64,000 bases of DNA from Aurantiacibacter aquimixticola. GTDB taxonomy: Bacteria; Pseudomonadota; Alphaproteobacteria; Sphingomonadales; Sphingomonadaceae. Below are positions 7,669-16,427 of this stretch, in pieces; the first letter of the stretch is position 1; every line of letters begins with the position of its first letter. Location of the stretch: contig NZ_RAHX01000001.1 in NCBI RefSeq assembly GCF_003605475.1, positions 1,302,001 to 1,366,000 of the forward strand. Direction: 5' to 3'. The position numbers were made by a program, and so were the translations under genes. The notes below the pieces were generated by a model. That model made no database searches. It saw only the letters and a list, made by a program, of their open reading frames with translations, and was not told the DNA's origin.

Positions 7669-10590
7669 ATGACGAGCGAACTGTCCACCACTTTCGATCC
7701 CGCCGCGATAGAGGCGAAATGGTACGAGCACTGGGAAAGCGAAGGCTGTTTCCGGCCCGAGCGGCCCGATGCGGAAGCCTTCACGCTGGTCAACCCGCCG
7801 CCGAATGTCACCGGCAGCCTGCATATCGGTCACGCGCTCGACAACACGCTGCAGGATGTTGTGGTCCGTTACGAACGGCTGCGCGGCAAGGATGCGCTGT
7901 GGGTGGTGGGCATGGACCATGCCGGCATCGCCACGCAGATGGTGGTGGAGCGCCAGCTGGAGGAGCAGGGCGACAAGCGCACCAATTACAGCCGCGAGGA
8001 GTTCATCGACAAGGTCTGGCAGTGGAAGGCGGAAAGCGGCGGGCAGATCACCAAGCAGCTTCGCCGGCTCGGCTGCTCGATGGACTGGAGCCGCGAGCAG
8101 TTCACGATGGACGAGCATTTCACGAAAGCCGTGCTCAAGGTGTTCGTCGATCTCTACAATGACGGCCTCATCTATCGCGACAAGCGGCTGGTGAACTGGG
8201 ACCCCAAGCTGAAGACCGCGATTTCGGATCTCGAAGTCGAAACGCAGGATGTGAAGGGCCATTTCTGGACGATCGATTATCCGCTCGCCGGAGAGGAAGG
8301 CTCGATCCGCGTCTCCACCACCCGCCCCGAAACCATGCTCGCCGACATGGCGGTGGCCGTGCATCCCGACGATGCGCGCTATCGCGACCTCGTCGCGCGC
8401 GGAGCGAAGGTGAAGCTGCCGATCACGGGCCGCGAAATTCCCATCGTCGCGGACGAGCATGCCGATCCGGAACTTGGCAGCGGCGCAGTGAAGATCACGC
8501 CCGGCCACGACTTCAACGATTTCGACGTCGGCAAGCGCGCCGGCATCGCGCCTGCCGACATGCTCAACATGCTCGATGCGAAGGCGCGCGTGATCCAGTG
8601 CGGCGGCGTGCCGGACGAACTGATCGGCATGGACCGGTTTAAAGCGCGCAACCGCGTCGTCGAGATGCTGAAGGCAAGCGGCCACCTCGTACCTTTCGTC
8701 ACCAAGACGAAAAAGGGCGAAGAGGTGGAGCTCGATGCCGAACCGCGCACCATTCCAACTCCCTTCGGCGATCGCGGCGGCGTGCCGATCGAACCGTGGC
8801 TGACCGATCAGTGGTATGTCGATGCCGAAAAGCTGGCGGTGAAGCCGATCGAGGCGGTGAAGAGCGGCGAAGTCGAGATTGTGCCCAAGACGTGGGAGAA
8901 GACGTTCTTCAATTGGATGGAGAACATCCAGCCGTGGTGTGTATCGCGGCAGCTATGGTGGGGCCATCGGATCCCGGCCTGGTATGGACCGCGGATCGAG
9001 AGTGATAATGTGAGCTACGAGCTCACCGATTTAACCACTGATGAGTGCTTCATAGGTCTCGATATCAACGAGGCGAAGGAGGCAGCCCAGAAATACTACG
9101 GAAGCGAATACGAGATCGTCGAGATCAACGACCCCATCGAGGTCTTCAATAGAAGCATGCGCGGTGAATGGCTCGGCAATCAAATCGGAATTTGGCGCGA
9201 CCCCGACGTACTCGACACGTGGTTCTCCTCAGCGCTCTGGCCCTTCGCCACGCTCGGCTGGCCGGGCCCGGAAACTCCCCTCCCGCTTGCGGGAGGGGCC
9301 GGGGGTGGGCCTGAAACCGATGACCAGGCCTCGCCCACCCCTAACCCCTCCCGCAAGCGGGAGGGGAACCAGCTGCTCGAAAAGCACTATCCCAACAGCC
9401 TGCTGATCAGCGGCTTCGACATCCTGTTCTTCTGGGACGCGCGGATGATGATGGCGGGCTATTACAACATGGGCGAGCGTCCGTGGGACAAGCTCTACCT
9501 CCACGGCCTGGTGCGCGCGGCGGACGGCTCCAAGATGAGCAAGTCCAAGGGCAATGTCGTCGATCCGCTCGGCCTCATCGATAAATACGGCGCGGACGCG
9601 CTGCGCTTCTTCATGGCGGCGATGGAAAGCCAGGGCCGCGACATCAAGATGGATGAACGCCGCGTCGAGGGATATCGCAACTTCGCCACCAAGCTGTGGA
9701 ACGCGACGCGCTTCTGCCAGTCCAACGGCATCGGCGCGTCCTCCAGGATCAAGGCGCCCGAGGCGCGGCTGGCTGCGAACCAGTGGATCATCGGCGAAGT
9801 GCAGCAGACGGTCGAGGCGCTGGACGCGGCAATGGCCGACCTGCGCTTCGATGCGGCAGCCAACACGATCTACCAGTTCACCTGGAGCCGCTTTTGCGAT
9901 TGGTACCTGGAGCTGATCAAGCCGGTCTTCGTGGGCGAAGCGGACAGCCCCGCCGCCGTCGAAACGCGCGAAGTCGCAGGCTGGGCGCTCGACCAGATCC
10001 TCGTCATGCTCCACCCCTTCATGCCCTTCGTCACCGAAGAGCTGTGGCATGCTCAGGGTGAGCGCGAATACGAGCTGATCGTCGCAAAGTGGCCCGATCC
10101 CCGCGCCGAAGTCTCGAAAGAGGCGACCGACGCCATCGACTGGACCATCGCCCTCACCACCGCGACGCGAGGGGCTCGCAACGAGCTCGGCATTTCGCCG
10201 GGCGAGAAGCTGGCGGCCTTCATCGCCGATCCCTCCGACGTGGCGCGCCGCGTGCTCGATCGCAGCGCGGCGGCCATCGAGCGCCTTGCGCGTCTGACGC
10301 CGGTGACCGTTGGCGAAGCGCCCGCGGGCGCGGCGATGCAGGTGACGGCGGGGGACGATGTGCTGGTCGTTCCGCTGGAAGGCGTAATCGACGTCGATGC
10401 CGAGCGCGCGCGTCTCGAGAAGGCGCTGGCCGCCTCGCAGAAGGAAGCGGGCTCGCTTGAGGGGCGGCTCGGCAATGCCAATTTCGTGGAGCGCGCAAAG
10501 CCCGAAGCGGTGCAGAAGGCGCGTGACGATCTGGAGCATCACCGCGCCGAAACCGCGCGGCTGGAAGGCGCACTGGCGCGGCTGGGGTAG
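7669..10590 (+). CDS. valS: Valine--tRNA ligase with in-frame repeat insertion
   Basis: A 973-residue class I synthetase that charges tRNA-Val. Visible are [21 protein letters not shown] (HIGH, residues 52-55), the CP1 editing domain with [21 protein letters not shown], the catalytic [22 protein letters not shown] (KMSKS) and the C-terminal tRNA-binding coiled coil ([20 protein letters not shown]). ATG at 7669 is chosen because [20 protein letters not shown] matches family starts; the frame is open from 7582. Residues about 536-567 ([16 protein letters not shown] through NPSRKREGN) have no counterpart in normal ValS and are encoded by a palindromic repeat. The reading frame is intact. Confidence 0.96.
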   Translation: MTSELSTTFDPAAIEAKWYEHWESEGCFRPERPDAEAFTLVNPPPNVTGSLHIGHALDNTLQDVVVRYERLRGKDALWVVGMDHAGIATQMVVERQLEEQGDKRTNYSREEFIDKVWQWKAESGGQITKQLRRLGCSMDWSREQFTMDEHFTKAVLKVFVDLYNDGLIYRDKRLVNWDPKLKTAISDLEVETQDVKGHFWTIDYPLAGEEGSIRVSTTRPETMLADMAVAVHPDDARYRDLVARGAKVKLPITGREIPIVADEHADPELGSGAVKITPGHDFNDFDVGKRAGIAPADMLNMLDAKARVIQCGGVPDELIGMDRFKARNRVVEMLKASGHLVPFVTKTKKGEEVELDAEPRTIPTPFGDRGGVPIEPWLTDQWYVDAEKLAVKPIEAVKSGEVEIVPKTWEKTFFNWMENIQPWCVSRQLWWGHRIPAWYGPRIESDNVSYELTDLTTDECFIGLDINEAKEAAQKYYGSEYEIVEINDPIEVFNRSMRGEWLGNQIGIWRDPDVLDTWFSSALWPFATLGWPGPETPLPLAGGAGGGPETDDQASPTPNPSRKREGNQLLEKHYPNSLLISGFDILFFWDARMMMAGYYNMGERPWDKLYLHGLVRAADGSKMSKSKGNVVDPLGLIDKYGADALRFFMAAMESQGRDIKMDERRVEGYRNFATKLWNATRFCQSNGIGASSRIKAPEARLAANQWIIGEVQQTVEALDAAMADLRFDAAANTIYQFTWSRFCDWYLELIKPVFVGEADSPAAVETREVAGWALDQILVMLHPFMPFVTEELWHAQGEREYELIVAKWPDPRAEVSKEATDAIDWTIALTTATRGARNELGISPGEKLAAFIADPSDVARRVLDRSAAAIERLARLTPVTVGEAPAGAAMQVTAGDDVLVVPLEGVIDVDAERARLEKALAASQKEAGSLEGRLGNANFVERAKPEAVQKARDDLEHHRAETARLEGALARLG
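9275..9367. repeat. Palindromic repeat element inserted in frame within valS
   Basis: Two near-identical 35-bp arms in opposite orientation lie at 9275-9310 and 9333-9367, separated by about 22 bp. Each arm contains its own palindrome of CCCCTCCCGC joined to GCGGGAGGGG, followed by GGGGTGGGC or its complement. The structure would fold into a double hairpin. It has the form of a REP-like or Rickettsia-palindromic-element-like unit and adds about 31 codons to valS without a stop. No second copy was found in this window. Confidence 0.8.
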
Positions 10591-10719
10591 TTTCCTACTT
10601 TGCGCGAATGTGGAATGGTTACGCCATGATATCCCGTCGCTCTCCCTCTGCCGTCCTGTCATCGATCCGCTTGATCGATCGGGCGCGCTGTGATCGATTG
10701 CGTTTTTGCTCCTGGACAC

Positions 10720-10737
10720 TGTCACACCTGTCACACC
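10720..10737 (+). repeat. Tandem 9-bp repeat ahead of queE
   Basis: TGTCACACC occurs twice without a gap, ending 17 bp before the queE start. It could be an operator or chance; nothing else supports a role. Confidence 0.4.
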
Positions 10738-10753
10738 CCTTCGGGAAGCAGCC

Positions 10754-11485
10754 ATGCTGACGCTCGCAACCGACGACACCGGGGGGCCGGAGATCTTCGC
10801 GTCCCTGCAGGGCGAGGGGCCAAGCGTGGGCATGCCCGTCGCCTTCCTCCGCCTCTCGCGCTGCAACCTCGCCTGCGTTTGGTGCGACACCGCTTATACA
10901 TGGCACTTTGAGGGCGACGAGCGCCCGCACCGCTCGGGCGAGACCTTCGATCGCAAGGCCAATCAGGTGAAACTGGAGGTGGAAGATGTCGCCGCGCGCA
11001 TTGCCGCCTTCGGACAGAACCGGCTCGTCATCACCGGCGGAGAGCCGACGCTGCAGGCGGGCCGGCTTGCCGACATGCTGGAACACCTGCCCGACATGCA
11101 GGTCGAGATCGAGACGAACGGGACGGTGGAGCCGCCCGCGCGGCTGGATGTGCGGGTGGACCAGTACAATGTCAGCCCGAAGCTCGCTCACAGCGGCAAT
11201 CCGGCGGACCTTTCGCTTAAGCCCGAGATGCTCGATCGCTGGGAGATGGACCCGCGCGCCTGGTTCAAGTTCGTGATCGCCGAGCCTGGGGACGTGGAAG
11301 AGGTACTGACGCTGGCGGAACGCCACCGGTTCGACAGCAAGCGCGTGTTCCTGATGCCTGAGGGGACCGATAGCGAGACGCTACGAAAGCGGGAGAAATG
11401 GCTGGCGCCACTGGCACTCGAACACGGGTTCAGGATGAGCGACCGCCTGCATATCCATCTCTACGGAGACACACGCGGAACATAG
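10754..11485 (+). CDS. queE: 7-carboxy-7-deazaguanine synthase
   Basis: A 243-residue radical-SAM enzyme. The cluster motif is CNLACVWCDT (CX3CX2C form), preceded by EIFASLQGEGPSVGMPVAFLR and followed by VITGGEPTLQ. It converts 6-carboxytetrahydropterin to 7-carboxy-7-deazaguanine in the preQ0/queuosine pathway. ATG 10754 has a GGGAAG ribosome site six bases upstream; a longer reading from 10706 runs through the tandem TGTCACACC repeats and is not preferred. No other queuosine gene is adjacent. Confidence 0.93.
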   Translation: MLTLATDDTGGPEIFASLQGEGPSVGMPVAFLRLSRCNLACVWCDTAYTWHFEGDERPHRSGETFDRKANQVKLEVEDVAARIAAFGQNRLVITGGEPTLQAGRLADMLEHLPDMQVEIETNGTVEPPARLDVRVDQYNVSPKLAHSGNPADLSLKPEMLDRWEMDPRAWFKFVIAEPGDVEEVLTLAERHRFDSKRVFLMPEGTDSETLRKREKWLAPLALEHGFRMSDRLHIHLYGDTRGT

Positions 11486-11769
11486 TTTGTCTTGCGAAGC
11501 CGCCTCCGCGGCTTCGTCCTCGGTGCTATTCGCTCCGGCTTCGCCTGCGCGGCACCTGCGGTCGCGCGGTCGCGCTCTGTCGGTCGCTGTTCGTGAACGA
11601 GACTTGCGCTAGGCCGCAAAGGGTTCGCGGAGCACCGGTCTTCTCAGGCCGGCAAGGGCGAACGCCCGCCCGCAGCGGGCGCAGCTATGCTGCGCGTCTA
11701 GCGAGGACGCTCACGCGGAGGCGTGAGCGAAAAACGAGCAATTCAGCGGAGGTCGGATCGCAAAACAAA
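11486..11769. other. Structured GC-rich intergenic region with several hairpins
   Basis: No gene is supported here. Four inverted repeats stand out: 11495-11516 (9-bp stem CGAAGCCGC, loop CTCC), 11663-11681 (CGCCCGC/GCGGGCG), 11681-11693 (GCAGC/GCTGC) and 11709-11728 (GCTCACGC/GCGTGAGC, loop GGAG). The first could end the queE transcript. The cluster resembles an intergenic repeat family, but copy number cannot be judged from this window. Weak open frames across it have no protein-like features. Confidence 0.55.
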
Positions 11770-13464
11770 TTAGCTCCCCTGCGCTCTCCAGCGCTGGACG
11801 GTGCGGTGGACCATTTCCTCTTCTCCGCCGCCGCTGTTCCACAGGTCGACGAAGCTCGGATCTTCGGATGCCGGGCGCTTGCTTTCCTCGAGATTGTCGA
11901 AGCTGACGCGGATCGGGATCGACACACCCTCGCCGCAGACGATGCATTCGCGGTTGCGCAGGGCGGGGATGGAATCGAGGAAGCCGCGCGCGCCTTCGGG
12001 CATGGCGGCCTTCACGAAGGCCTGGTCCCGGTCATTATTGAGACGCATCGAGATGATCGTGCCGCATTGTGACAGGACACCCTCGGCAAGGTCGGACGGC
12101 CGCTGCGTGATGAGGCCGAGGCTGATGCCGTATTTACGGCCTTCCTTGGCGATGCGGGAGAGCACCCGGCCGACTGAGTTACCGTCTGCATTGCGCTCGT
12201 TCGGGACGTAGCGGTGCGCTTCCTCGCAGACGAGCAGGATGGGGCTCGTCTTCTCGTTCCGGCCCCAGATGGCGAAGTCGAAAACGAGGCGGCTGAGCAC
12301 CGCGACCACGGTGCTGGTGATGTCGGACGGCACGCCGGACACGTCGATGATCGAGATCGGGCGGCCAGAGGACGGCATGCGGAAGATCTTGGAGATGAAC
12401 TCACCCATCGTGTCGCCCACCAGCATGCCGGAGAACATGAACTGGTATCGCGGATCGGCCTTCAATTCCTCGATCTTCGTCTTGATGCGCATGTAGGGCG
12501 CGGTGTTCGTCGCCTTGTCGAGCTTGCCCATCTCGTCCTGCACCATATTGGTGAGGTCGGACAGCAGATAGGGGATCGGCGAATCGACCGTGATCTTGCC
12601 CATCTGCTCGGCCAGCCGGTTCTTCGATCGCGCGGCAAGCAGGCACTTGGCAAGAATGTCCTTGTCGTTCTGCAGATCGTTGCCAGTGGATTTCAGCAGC
12701 ACTTCGCAATGCTCTTCGAAATTCATCAGCCAGTACGGCATCTGCAGGTTGGATACGTCGAAGATCTGCCCGGTATTGCGGAAAGCGGCGGAGTATTCGC
12801 CGTGGGGGTCGATCATCAGGATATGGCCCTGCGGCGCGGCCTGGCAGATACGGTGCAGGATCAGCGCGGCGCTGGTGGACTTACCCGTGCCGGTGGAGCC
12901 GAGCAGGGCGAAATGCTTGCCCAGCATCGCGTCGATATACATGCCTGCACGAATATCGCTGGTTGGATAGACGGTGCCGATCTGGATCGCGCTGCGCCCG
13001 TCCGAGGCATAGATCTGGCGAAGGTCTTCGGTGGTCGCCGGATAGACCATCGCGCCGGGCAAGGGATAGCGGGTGACACCGCGGCGGAAGCTGTGGATCT
13101 TGCCGGTAAGCTTCTCCTCCATGCCCTCGCCCATGAAATCGATATTGGCGACGATCGAATTGCCGTCCCCGCGCCGATCCTGGCGCTGGTTGCGCACGCT
13201 GGCGAGCAGCCAGCCGTCGGCCGTCTTGATCTTGATCTGGCTGCCGACCTGGCCCGCGAGGGCGATAGATGGGTCGGAATTTTCGGCGCATTCGTTCAAT
13301 CGCTGCAGATCGAGCGCGATGGCGGAGCCGGACCCGGCGATTTCCAGCACCACGCCGATCGGCTGACGCGCGCAATCCTCGTCATGCGCGTAATGCAGCT
13401 CGGCCTCCTGCGAAGGCGTTACGGGCGCGCTATCGGCGAATTGGTTACCGGGCATATCGTTCAT
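11770..13464 (-). CDS. HerA-like ATPase (DUF87/HAS-barrel family)
   Basis: A 564-residue protein. The N-terminal third looks like a HAS-barrel region (PIGVVLEIAGSGSAIALDL). The RecA-like motor domain has Walker A LLGSTGTGKSTSAALI, then MIDPHGEYSAAF, and Walker B ILLVCEEAHRYVPNE, with the arginine region RIAKEGRKYGISLGLITQRP. HerA hexamers translocate DNA, usually with the nuclease NurA, but no NurA-like gene is adjacent. ATG 13464 is chosen (MNDMPGNQF); the frame stays open 11 codons further. A function in DNA processing is inferred from the family only. Confidence 0.85.
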   Translation of the reverse strand: MNDMPGNQFADSAPVTPSQEAELHYAHDEDCARQPIGVVLEIAGSGSAIALDLQRLNECAENSDPSIALAGQVGSQIKIKTADGWLLASVRNQRQDRRGDGNSIVANIDFMGEGMEEKLTGKIHSFRRGVTRYPLPGAMVYPATTEDLRQIYASDGRSAIQIGTVYPTSDIRAGMYIDAMLGKHFALLGSTGTGKSTSAALILHRICQAAPQGHILMIDPHGEYSAAFRNTGQIFDVSNLQMPYWLMNFEEHCEVLLKSTGNDLQNDKDILAKCLLAARSKNRLAEQMGKITVDSPIPYLLSDLTNMVQDEMGKLDKATNTAPYMRIKTKIEELKADPRYQFMFSGMLVGDTMGEFISKIFRMPSSGRPISIIDVSGVPSDITSTVVAVLSRLVFDFAIWGRNEKTSPILLVCEEAHRYVPNERNADGNSVGRVLSRIAKEGRKYGISLGLITQRPSDLAEGVLSQCGTIISMRLNNDRDQAFVKAAMPEGARGFLDSIPALRNRECIVCGEGVSIPIRVSFDNLEESKRPASEDPSFVDLWNSGGGEEEMVHRTVQRWRAQGS

Positions 13465-13551
13465 GTCAGACGTCTCGCAGCTATCTCTATGCTGCAAGGC
13501 TGTGCCGATACGAGGTTAAGATCGCGTCAAACACGCAGGCGCTTTGCGGGC

Positions 13552-14319
13552 CTAGACCAGCGCGAAAAGGCGTCCCGCGGCCCAGCCCATAAACACCGAG
13601 AGCCCGACGGCGAACAGGCCGTAGAGAAATGCGCTGTCCTGCGCCTCGCGCGCAACCGTGCCTTCGAACCCTTCCTTGCGCACTTCGACTTCCGATGTCG
13701 CCGAGGTGATGACGCGGCCGTCCGATATGGCGAAGGTTTCGGCAACATACCGCCCCGGTATGACGTTTGACGGAATGTCGAAGCGGGCGCGGTACAGCAC
13801 GCCTTCCGACACCTCGACGCCGCTATCGTATTGCCGATAAAGCCCCTGCCGCTGGCGCAGATCGACCAGCCCGGCGGAAAAACGCGACTGTTCGGTCGGA
13901 TCGATGCTGCCGCTCGGCGAAAGCTGCAGCCATGGAAGGCCGAGCTCGTAGATCGAAGCCGTGCGATCGTCTACGATCTCGCCAACCGGGCGCGAACTGG
14001 CAATGGCGTAGAAGCTGGGGACTGAGCGATAGGCCGTGCTGTCGGCGTTGATCCAGATACCGAACCAGCGTTCCTTCTCGCGCAGACGAATTTCCTCCGT
14101 CGGGCCCTTCAGGACTACGACGATATCATATTCTTCCTGCGCACGGCGGCCAGCACGATCCAGGATGGCGCCGAACATCAGCAGGTCCGCACCGGTAAAG
14201 CCCTGCCGCAGGACAATGCGGTGTTCGGAGATATCGGGCACGAGGATGGGCTCTTCGTCCTGCGCCTTTGCGGGCATGGCCAGGCAGAGAAGCGCAATTG
14301 CCCAGAGCAGGCCGCGCAT
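13552..14319 (-). CDS. TIGR02186 family membrane protein
   Basis: A 255-residue protein with a signal peptide (MRGLLWAIALLCLAMPAKAQ) and a C-terminal membrane helix (about residues 230-250, FLYGLFAVGLSVFMGWAAGRLF). The periplasmic part includes IVLRQGFTGADLLMFGAI, VVVLKGPTEEIRLREKERWFGIWIN and YRARFDIPSNVIPGRYVAETF. It fits TIGR02186, an alphaproteobacterial family usually found next to TauE/SafE exporters, as here. Start and upstream stop overlap (TGATG at 14317-14321). Its biochemical role is unknown; partnership with the exporter is inferred from context. Confidence 0.85.
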   Translation of the reverse strand: MRGLLWAIALLCLAMPAKAQDEEPILVPDISEHRIVLRQGFTGADLLMFGAILDRAGRRAQEEYDIVVVLKGPTEEIRLREKERWFGIWINADSTAYRSVPSFYAIASSRPVGEIVDDRTASIYELGLPWLQLSPSGSIDPTEQSRFSAGLVDLRQRQGLYRQYDSGVEVSEGVLYRARFDIPSNVIPGRYVAETFAISDGRVITSATSEVEVRKEGFEGTVAREAQDSAFLYGLFAVGLSVFMGWAAGRLFALV

Positions 14320-15233
14320 CACAGCGGCACCACGGTGTAGACTTCGTCGGGCCGGATGGTGAGGCCCCAGACCATGCGCAGCGCTATGCCGGTGACGATC
14401 ATGCCGAGCACCAGCCGCAGATGTTCCGGCTTTGCGAATTCGGCGATCCGCGTTCCGAACTGCGCGCCCAGCACCGATCCCAGAAGCAACAACCCGGCCA
14501 GAACGATGTCGACCGCCTGCGTCGTGAAGGCATGGACCATCGTCACCAGCATGGTGATGAAGAGGATGTTGAACAGGCTGGTCCCCACGACGACCTTCGC
14601 GCTCATGCCGAGGATGTAGAGCATCGCCGGAACCATGATGAAGCCGCCGCCAACACCCATCAGCATCGTCAGCACGCCGACGATAAGGCCGAGGATCAGC
14701 GGCGCGATGGGCGAGATGTAGAGGCCTGAGCGATAGAAGCGCCAGCGATAGGGAAGTGCTGCGATCCATGGGTGATGACGACGCTTGGCAGCGCTCGTCT
14801 TGCCGCCAGCCTTGAGAATGCCGAGCGAACCCAGCGCCTCCTTCAGCATTAGCGATCCGATCGTGCCAAGCAGCAGGACGTAGAGGATATTGATGACGGT
14901 ATCGATCTGCCCGATCGAGCGCAGCAGGTTGAACAAGCCTGCGCCCATCAGCGCGCCGAGCATGCCACCCACGACGATGACCAGCCCGATCTGGTAATCG
15001 ACGCCGTTATTGCGGCTATGCGCGAACACGCCTGACACGCTCGCGCCGGTGACCTGCGTTGCGGCGGAGGCGGCGGAAACCGTCGGCGGGATGCCGTAGA
15101 AGATGAGCAGCGGTGTGGTCAGGAAGCCTCCGCCCACGCCGAATGCGCCGGACAGGATGCCCGTCGCCGCGCCGAGCAGGACGATTACCAGCCCGTCGAC
15201 CGCGAGATTCGCAATGGGGAGGTAGACGTCCAT
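14319..15233 (-). CDS. TauE/SafE-family sulfite/organosulfonate exporter
   Basis: A 304-residue integral membrane protein with about eight hydrophobic segments and the duplicated TauE pattern: GAFGVGGGFLTTPLLIFYGIPP near the N-terminus and GVGGGFIMVPAMLYILGM in the second half. Family members are proposed to move sulfite, sulfonates or related anions. It is coupled to the downstream TIGR02186 gene. The substrate cannot be read from sequence. Confidence 0.9.
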   Translation of the reverse strand: MDVYLPIANLAVDGLVIVLLGAATGILSGAFGVGGGFLTTPLLIFYGIPPTVSAASAATQVTGASVSGVFAHSRNNGVDYQIGLVIVVGGMLGALMGAGLFNLLRSIGQIDTVINILYVLLLGTIGSLMLKEALGSLGILKAGGKTSAAKRRHHPWIAALPYRWRFYRSGLYISPIAPLILGLIVGVLTMLMGVGGGFIMVPAMLYILGMSAKVVVGTSLFNILFITMLVTMVHAFTTQAVDIVLAGLLLLGSVLGAQFGTRIAEFAKPEHLRLVLGMIVTGIALRMVWGLTIRPDEVYTVVPL

Positions 15234-15287
15234 GCGGTGCGCCTATCGCAGACGGAGGCCGGATAGAAGGTGAATGACGCGCGTCCG

Positions 15288-16427
15288 CTAAAATCCCGCG
15301 GACAGTGTGAGCGCGGGGCCACTTGCCGGTTGCGCATCGCCGGCGACGCGGAAGCGGTAATCCGCCGACGCGCGCGCTCTCACCGCGCCGATATTGAAGG
15401 TCACCGCCGCGCTCGGCCCGATATCGAGCCGCTCGGCATCGCGCTGCGCCCCGCCCCACGCGCCCGCGCCCGTTTCGAGACGGAAATCGCCTACTTCCGC
15501 CAAGGTCCGCGTGACGCGCGCCTGTCCATCGACGAAGCCGGTGGCGAATTCACCGGTGACATATCCGCCCTGCACATACGCCTCGCCGATCAGGCCGCCC
15601 GGCAATTCCAGTGGATCGAATTCCGTTACCGCGAAAGCTGCACCTCGCGCCTCGGTGCCGAGCGAGGTCTCGCTCAGCCGTGCTTCGGCTGCCACGCGAA
15701 CGGGTATGGAGGAAATCGGTCGCGCCGACGCGCCCAGCGCAACCTCGCGCTCGGTCCGGCCTTCGAGCGCGGAACTGGCGCGCAGGTGCAATTGCGGACG
15801 GCGGCCGCTTTCACGCTCGAGCCGGTAGCGGATCACTGCGCCGATCTGGCTGCGGCCATAGGTCGGACGGCCGGAAAGGAGGGGCGTTTCTTCGCTATCG
15901 CGCCAGAGCGCCCAGGCATCGCCTGACCAGCGCGATCCCCTTCCCTTCGGCTCCATCGCGGCTGGAGCGAAAAAGCGAGCCGGTGCCGGGTCCTGCCGAA
16001 CCGCTAGAGTGCTCTCCCCAGCTCGTCGCGACACTCCATATGCGCCGCGCCACAACAGCGCATGGCCGACAAGCGCGCGTGCTCCGGCAAAGCTGCGATT
16101 TGCGACCGACATGTTCGATCCCGCCGCTTCGCCGCGCATGATGGGACGCGGCAGGGGTCGCTCGACGCGCATCGGCATGGGCGCCGACATCCAGGTCGGC
16201 ATGGCATAGTCGGGCAGCGCGCTGCGGATAGGCGCTTCGTCGTCGGCGGGGGCGGCGTCTGCCCGAGTGAACGAAGGCAGGCTCGGCGTCGCCATATCGG
16301 GCAGCAGCGATGCGGGCTGGAACGGCGCGTCCCATAAGGCGACCCTCACGATGAGCCACAGCCCTACCGTGCCCCCCAGCGCGATCAACGCCCCACCGGG
16401 CCGTCCTGCCGATTGCGCCCGGCTCAT
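15288..16427 (-). CDS. NfrA C-terminal-like beta-barrel protein, partner of the glycosyltransferase
   Basis: A 379-residue protein with an N-terminal hydrophobic segment (about residues 13-31), a Pro/Met-rich linker and a C-terminal region of alternating beta-strand pattern ending ALTLSAGF, an outer-membrane style terminus. Segments such as AGAWGGAQRDAERLDIGPSA and RVAGDAQPASGPALTL resemble the barrel domain of NfrA-like proteins. The large TPR region of E. coli NfrA is absent. The start overlaps the stop of the glycosyltransferase gene (ATGA at 16424-16427), so the two are coupled. Outer-membrane location and export of a saccharide are inferred. Confidence 0.65.
   Translation of the reverse strand: MSRAQSAGRPGGALIALGGTVGLWLIVRVALWDAPFQPASLLPDMATPSLPSFTRADAAPADDEAPIRSALPDYAMPTWMSAPMPMRVERPLPRPIMRGEAAGSNMSVANRSFAGARALVGHALLWRGAYGVSRRAGESTLAVRQDPAPARFFAPAAMEPKGRGSRWSGDAWALWRDSEETPLLSGRPTYGRSQIGAVIRYRLERESGRRPQLHLRASSALEGRTEREVALGASARPISSIPVRVAAEARLSETSLGTEARGAAFAVTEFDPLELPGGLIGEAYVQGGYVTGEFATGFVDGQARVTRTLAEVGDFRLETGAGAWGGAQRDAERLDIGPSAAVTFNIGAVRARASADYRFRVAGDAQPASGPALTLSAGF

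Noticed and set aside
10591..10753. Possible preQ1 riboswitch upstream of queE
   Set aside because: No preQ1-type stem and A-rich tail was recognised; only the tandem TGTCACACC repeat stands out.
9229..10890. Minus-strand frame of 553 residues across valS
   Set aside because: It is antisense to the conserved ValS catalytic and tRNA-binding domains and extends over the valS-queE gap without features.
12214..13770. Long plus-strand open frame (518 residues) antisense to the HerA-like gene
   Set aside because: The minus strand encodes clear Walker A and B motifs over the same bases. The plus frame has no family features and is a GC-rich shadow.
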